Assembly (NCBI GenBank): GCA_036266975.1 | Contig: DATAWZ010000230.1 | Coordinates: 1 to 29,359, forward strand | Source: DATAWZ01 sp036266975 | GTDB taxonomy: Bacteria; Actinomycetota; Thermoleophilia; Solirubrobacterales; Solirubrobacteraceae | Length of the DNA: 29,359 nt | Direction of reading: 5' to 3' | Shown: positions 27,625 to 29,359 of the stretch, piece by piece | Numbering within the stretch: the stretch's first letter is position 1 | How the letters are laid out: every line of letters begins with the position of its first letter | The notes under the pieces: generated by a model | What the model saw: only the letters and a program-made list of their open reading frames with translations | Databases searched by the model: none | What the model was told of the DNA's origin: nothing | Program-made: the position numbers and the translations under genes

Positions 27625-28446
27625 TTAGTCGAGGAAGATGTCCGTGGCGAGCTCGCCGTCGCCGAACGAGTACTTCGAGAGGTCGGCGACGCCCTCCTCG
27701 GCGAGCACGTCGTCGTCGATGAAGAAGTTGCCCGTGCAGGTCTTGCTGTCGCGGCAGAAGATCGCGTAGGCCGCGTCGGCCATGATCTCCGGGCTGCGCG
27801 AGCGCGCCATCGCGGCGTCGCCGCCGAGCAGGTTCTTGACCGCCGCCGTGGCGATCATCGTGCGCGGCCACAGTGAGTTGGCCGCGATCCCGTCCTTCGC
27901 GAACTCGGCCGAGAAGCCGAGCGTGCACATGCTCATGGAGTACTTGGCGATCGTGTAGCCCAGGTGCTGGGCGAACCACTTCGGATCCAGGTTGAGCGGC
28001 GGGCTGAGGGTGAGGATGTGGGGGTTGCTCCCGTGGCGCAGGTGCGGCACGCAGGCGCGCGAGACGAGGAAGGTGCCGCGCGCGTTGATGTTGTTCATCA
28101 GGTCGTAGCGCTTCATGGGCAGGTCCTCGGAGCCCTGCAGCTGGATCGCGCTGGCGTTGTTGACGCACACGTCGATCGCGCCGAACTTGGCGACGGTCTG
28201 CTCGACGGCGGCGTTCACCTGGTCCTCGAAGCGGATGTCGCCGACGATCGGCAGCGCCTGGCCACCGGCCTTCTCGATCGCCTCGGCGGCGGTGTAGATC
28301 GTCCCCTCCAGGCGGGGGTCGGGCTCGGCGGTCTTGGCGATCAGCGCGACGTTGGCGCCGTCACGGGCGGCGCGCTCGGCGATCGCCAGGCCGATGCCGC
28401 GGCTGGCGCCCGAGATGAAGAGAGTGCGTCCTTTGAGGTCTGCCAT
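27625..28446 (-). CDS. SDR family oxidoreductase, HSDL2-like
   Basis: A 273-residue short-chain dehydrogenase. The cofactor loop is G13-ASRGIG19, NNAS is at about 96-99, and the catalytic residues are S148, Y164 and K168 (YTIAK). MADLKGRTLFISGASRGIG, the long insertion DPRLEGTIYTAAEAIEKAGGQALP, and NLDPKWFAQHLGYTIAKYSMSMCTLG together are characteristic of hydroxysteroid dehydrogenase-like protein 2 relatives; the SCP2 domain of the eukaryotic proteins is absent. The usual substrate of bacterial members is not established; lipid or acyl-CoA derivatives are likely. ATG 28446. It is convergent with the FGD gene, with 32 bp between stops. Confidence 0.9.
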   Translation of the reverse strand: MADLKGRTLFISGASRGIGLAIAERAARDGANVALIAKTAEPDPRLEGTIYTAAEAIEKAGGQALPIVGDIRFEDQVNAAVEQTVAKFGAIDVCVNNASAIQLQGSEDLPMKRYDLMNNINARGTFLVSRACVPHLRHGSNPHILTLSPPLNLDPKWFAQHLGYTIAKYSMSMCTLGFSAEFAKDGIAANSLWPRTMIATAAVKNLLGGDAAMARSRSPEIMADAAYAIFCRDSKTCTGNFFIDDDVLAEEGVADLSKYSFGDGELATDIFLD

Positions 28447-28492
28447 GGGGCGGATCCTATCCGCGCGGCGAGAGCCGGCGCGGCCCGGGCGG

Positions 28493-28765
28493 CTACCGCG
28501 AGGCCGAGGGCAGCGTCTGCTGGCCCGGCTGGGCGTGCTGGCCGCGGTGCTCGCCGTGGACGCCGAGCGCCTCCAGGCGCGCGATCTCGAGCTCGCCCTC
28601 GATCCGGGCCGGGTGACCGGCCGGCAGCGGGCGGATGAGCTTGGCGATGCGGTCGCGCAGCTGCAGCGCGAAGTGCGGCGTCGAGGCGCCCATCAGCTGG
28701 CGCACGTCGGCGACCGTGACCTCGTGGTCGGGCGCGATGCGGCGCGGGTCCTCGGAGCCGCTCAT
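28493..28765 (-). CDS. Small hypothetical protein
   Basis: A 90-residue protein, soluble, with a helical core: EVTVADVRQLMGASTPHFALQLRDRIAKLI, then GHPARIEGELEIARLEALG, and a Gln/His-rich tail. ATG 28765 overlaps the stop of the upstream cell-wall-binding-repeat gene by 4 nt (ATGA), which supports it being translated. I recognise no named family. Confidence 0.65.
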   Translation of the reverse strand: MSGSEDPRRIAPDHEVTVADVRQLMGASTPHFALQLRDRIAKLIRPLPAGHPARIEGELEIARLEALGVHGEHRGQHAQPGQQTLPSASR

Positions 28766-29359
28766 GGGCCCACGCTCGAGGCCGCCGCCGACAACGCCGC
28801 CTGGCTCTCCGCCTTGATTTCGAGGTCCTGGTCGATCTGGGCTTGCACGCCGTAGGAGATGGCGTTCTGGTCGCCGATGATCCAGCCGTGATTGTAGACC
28901 GCGTTGACCTGGTTCGACCCCGGGGTGTTGGCCACGTAGCCGGGCTGGAGCTGGTAGAGGTAGCGCGTGAGGGCGCCCGGCACCGTGGTGGCGCTGTTGA
29001 GGATCAGCTGTGGGCCGTAGTCGCCGCTGGCCGACAGCGGCGCGGCGGCGGCCGCGTCCAGCGGCTGGTCGGCGTTCAGGAAGACCAGGCCGTGGCCGGG
29101 CTGGTAGACGTCCCAGCCGAAGCCGCTCTCGTTGTAGGAGGAGAACGCGACCGAGTTGCTCGCCGGGCTGGTGCCGCGGATCCGATGCACGACGCCGTAG
29201 TGGCGCAGCGTGTCCACGACGTGCTCGCCGATGATCGTGCCCGGCCCGAGGATGTACATGTGCGGGTGGTTGAGGGTGGCCAGCGCCGTGAGCGTCGCCT
29301 GGGGGACGTTGTCGTCGTTGGCGAACAGGATCGGCACGCCGGCGAAGGCCGAGTAGCCG
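28762..29359 (-). CDS. Cell wall-binding repeat 2 protein (5' part outside the window)
   Basis: The frame is open through 29359; an internal GTG at 29337 is not the true start, because FAGVPILFAND, the repeat's own beginning, continues upstream of it. The visible 199 residues hold a CW_binding_2-type repeat: GVPILFANDDNVPQATLTALA, HPHMYILGPGTIIGEHVVDTLRHYG and VHRIRGTSPASNSVAFSSY, the signature of surface proteins anchored to cell-wall polymers. The following region (GHGLVFLNADQPLDAAAAAPL, GPQLILNSATTVPGALTRYLYQL, YNHGWIIGDQNAIS) is a further, more diverged repeat. It should be an exported surface protein; what its N-terminal part does cannot be seen. Confidence 0.82.
   Translation of the reverse strand, partial: GYSAFAGVPILFANDDNVPQATLTALATLNHPHMYILGPGTIIGEHVVDTLRHYGVVHRIRGTSPASNSVAFSSYNESGFGWDVYQPGHGLVFLNADQPLDAAAAAPLSASGDYGPQLILNSATTVPGALTRYLYQLQPGYVANTPGSNQVNAVYNHGWIIGDQNAISYGVQAQIDQDLEIKAESQAALSAAASSVGP

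Overview
The window is high-GC DNA with actinobacterial traits: an F420-dependent glucose-6-phosphate dehydrogenase, SigK/RskA-type ECF sigma and anti-sigma genes, PapA-like acyltransferases, many GTG starts, frequent 4-nt stop/start overlaps and many leaderless-looking promoters. A member of the Thermoleophilia (Solirubrobacterales) is my best guess. That is inference; the window holds no rRNA or other phylogenetic marker.

Region 1 (1-7085) is the most distinctive part. On the minus strand a family-1 glycosyltransferase, an ABC ATPase and an ABC permease (cut by the window edge) form a translationally coupled operon. Diverging from it, three tandem overlapping HxxxD condensation-type acyltransferases resemble mycobacterial PapA proteins. 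The gene content (glycosyltransfer, repeated acylation, DrrAB-type export) matches the logic of mycobacterial acylated glycolipid loci, but no polyketide synthase or fatty acyl-AMP ligase is visible here. The shared intergenic region holds a perfect TGTGA-N6-TCACA CRP-type site, a second palindrome, and a promoter for each direction.

Region 2 (7086-9170) is poor in genes. It holds a long perfect-looking hairpin, a tRNA-Thr(TGT) gene, and a segment of about 1 kb bounded by 27-nt direct repeats that duplicate the 5' end and -10 box of the tRNA. That segment encodes small proteins of unknown function and may be a minimal integrated element.

Region 3 (9171-14819) carries a membrane protein diverging from a PlsC-type acyltransferase, two consecutive ECF sigma modules (one with an unfamiliar membrane partner, one with a zinc-binding RskA-type anti-sigma factor), a rhomboid protease with a Cys-rich N-terminus, and a convergent GT4 glycosyltransferase.

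Region 4 (15198-24264) is mixed housekeeping and envelope: a cobalamin-binding protein, pterin-4a-carbinolamine dehydratase, a CNNM/CBS membrane protein leading into two paralogous lipoproteins, a 3-hydroxyacyl-CoA dehydrogenase behind a TetR/FadR-like palindrome, a secreted TIM-barrel plus peptidoglycan-binding protein, and a coupled xseA-xseB-enolase superfamily operon.

Region 5 (24320-29359) has a divergent lipoprotein/membrane protein pair whose start codons are one base apart, a transaldolase coupled to F420-dependent glucose-6-phosphate dehydrogenase, an HSDL2-like SDR, and the end of a cell-wall-binding-repeat protein that is cut by the window.
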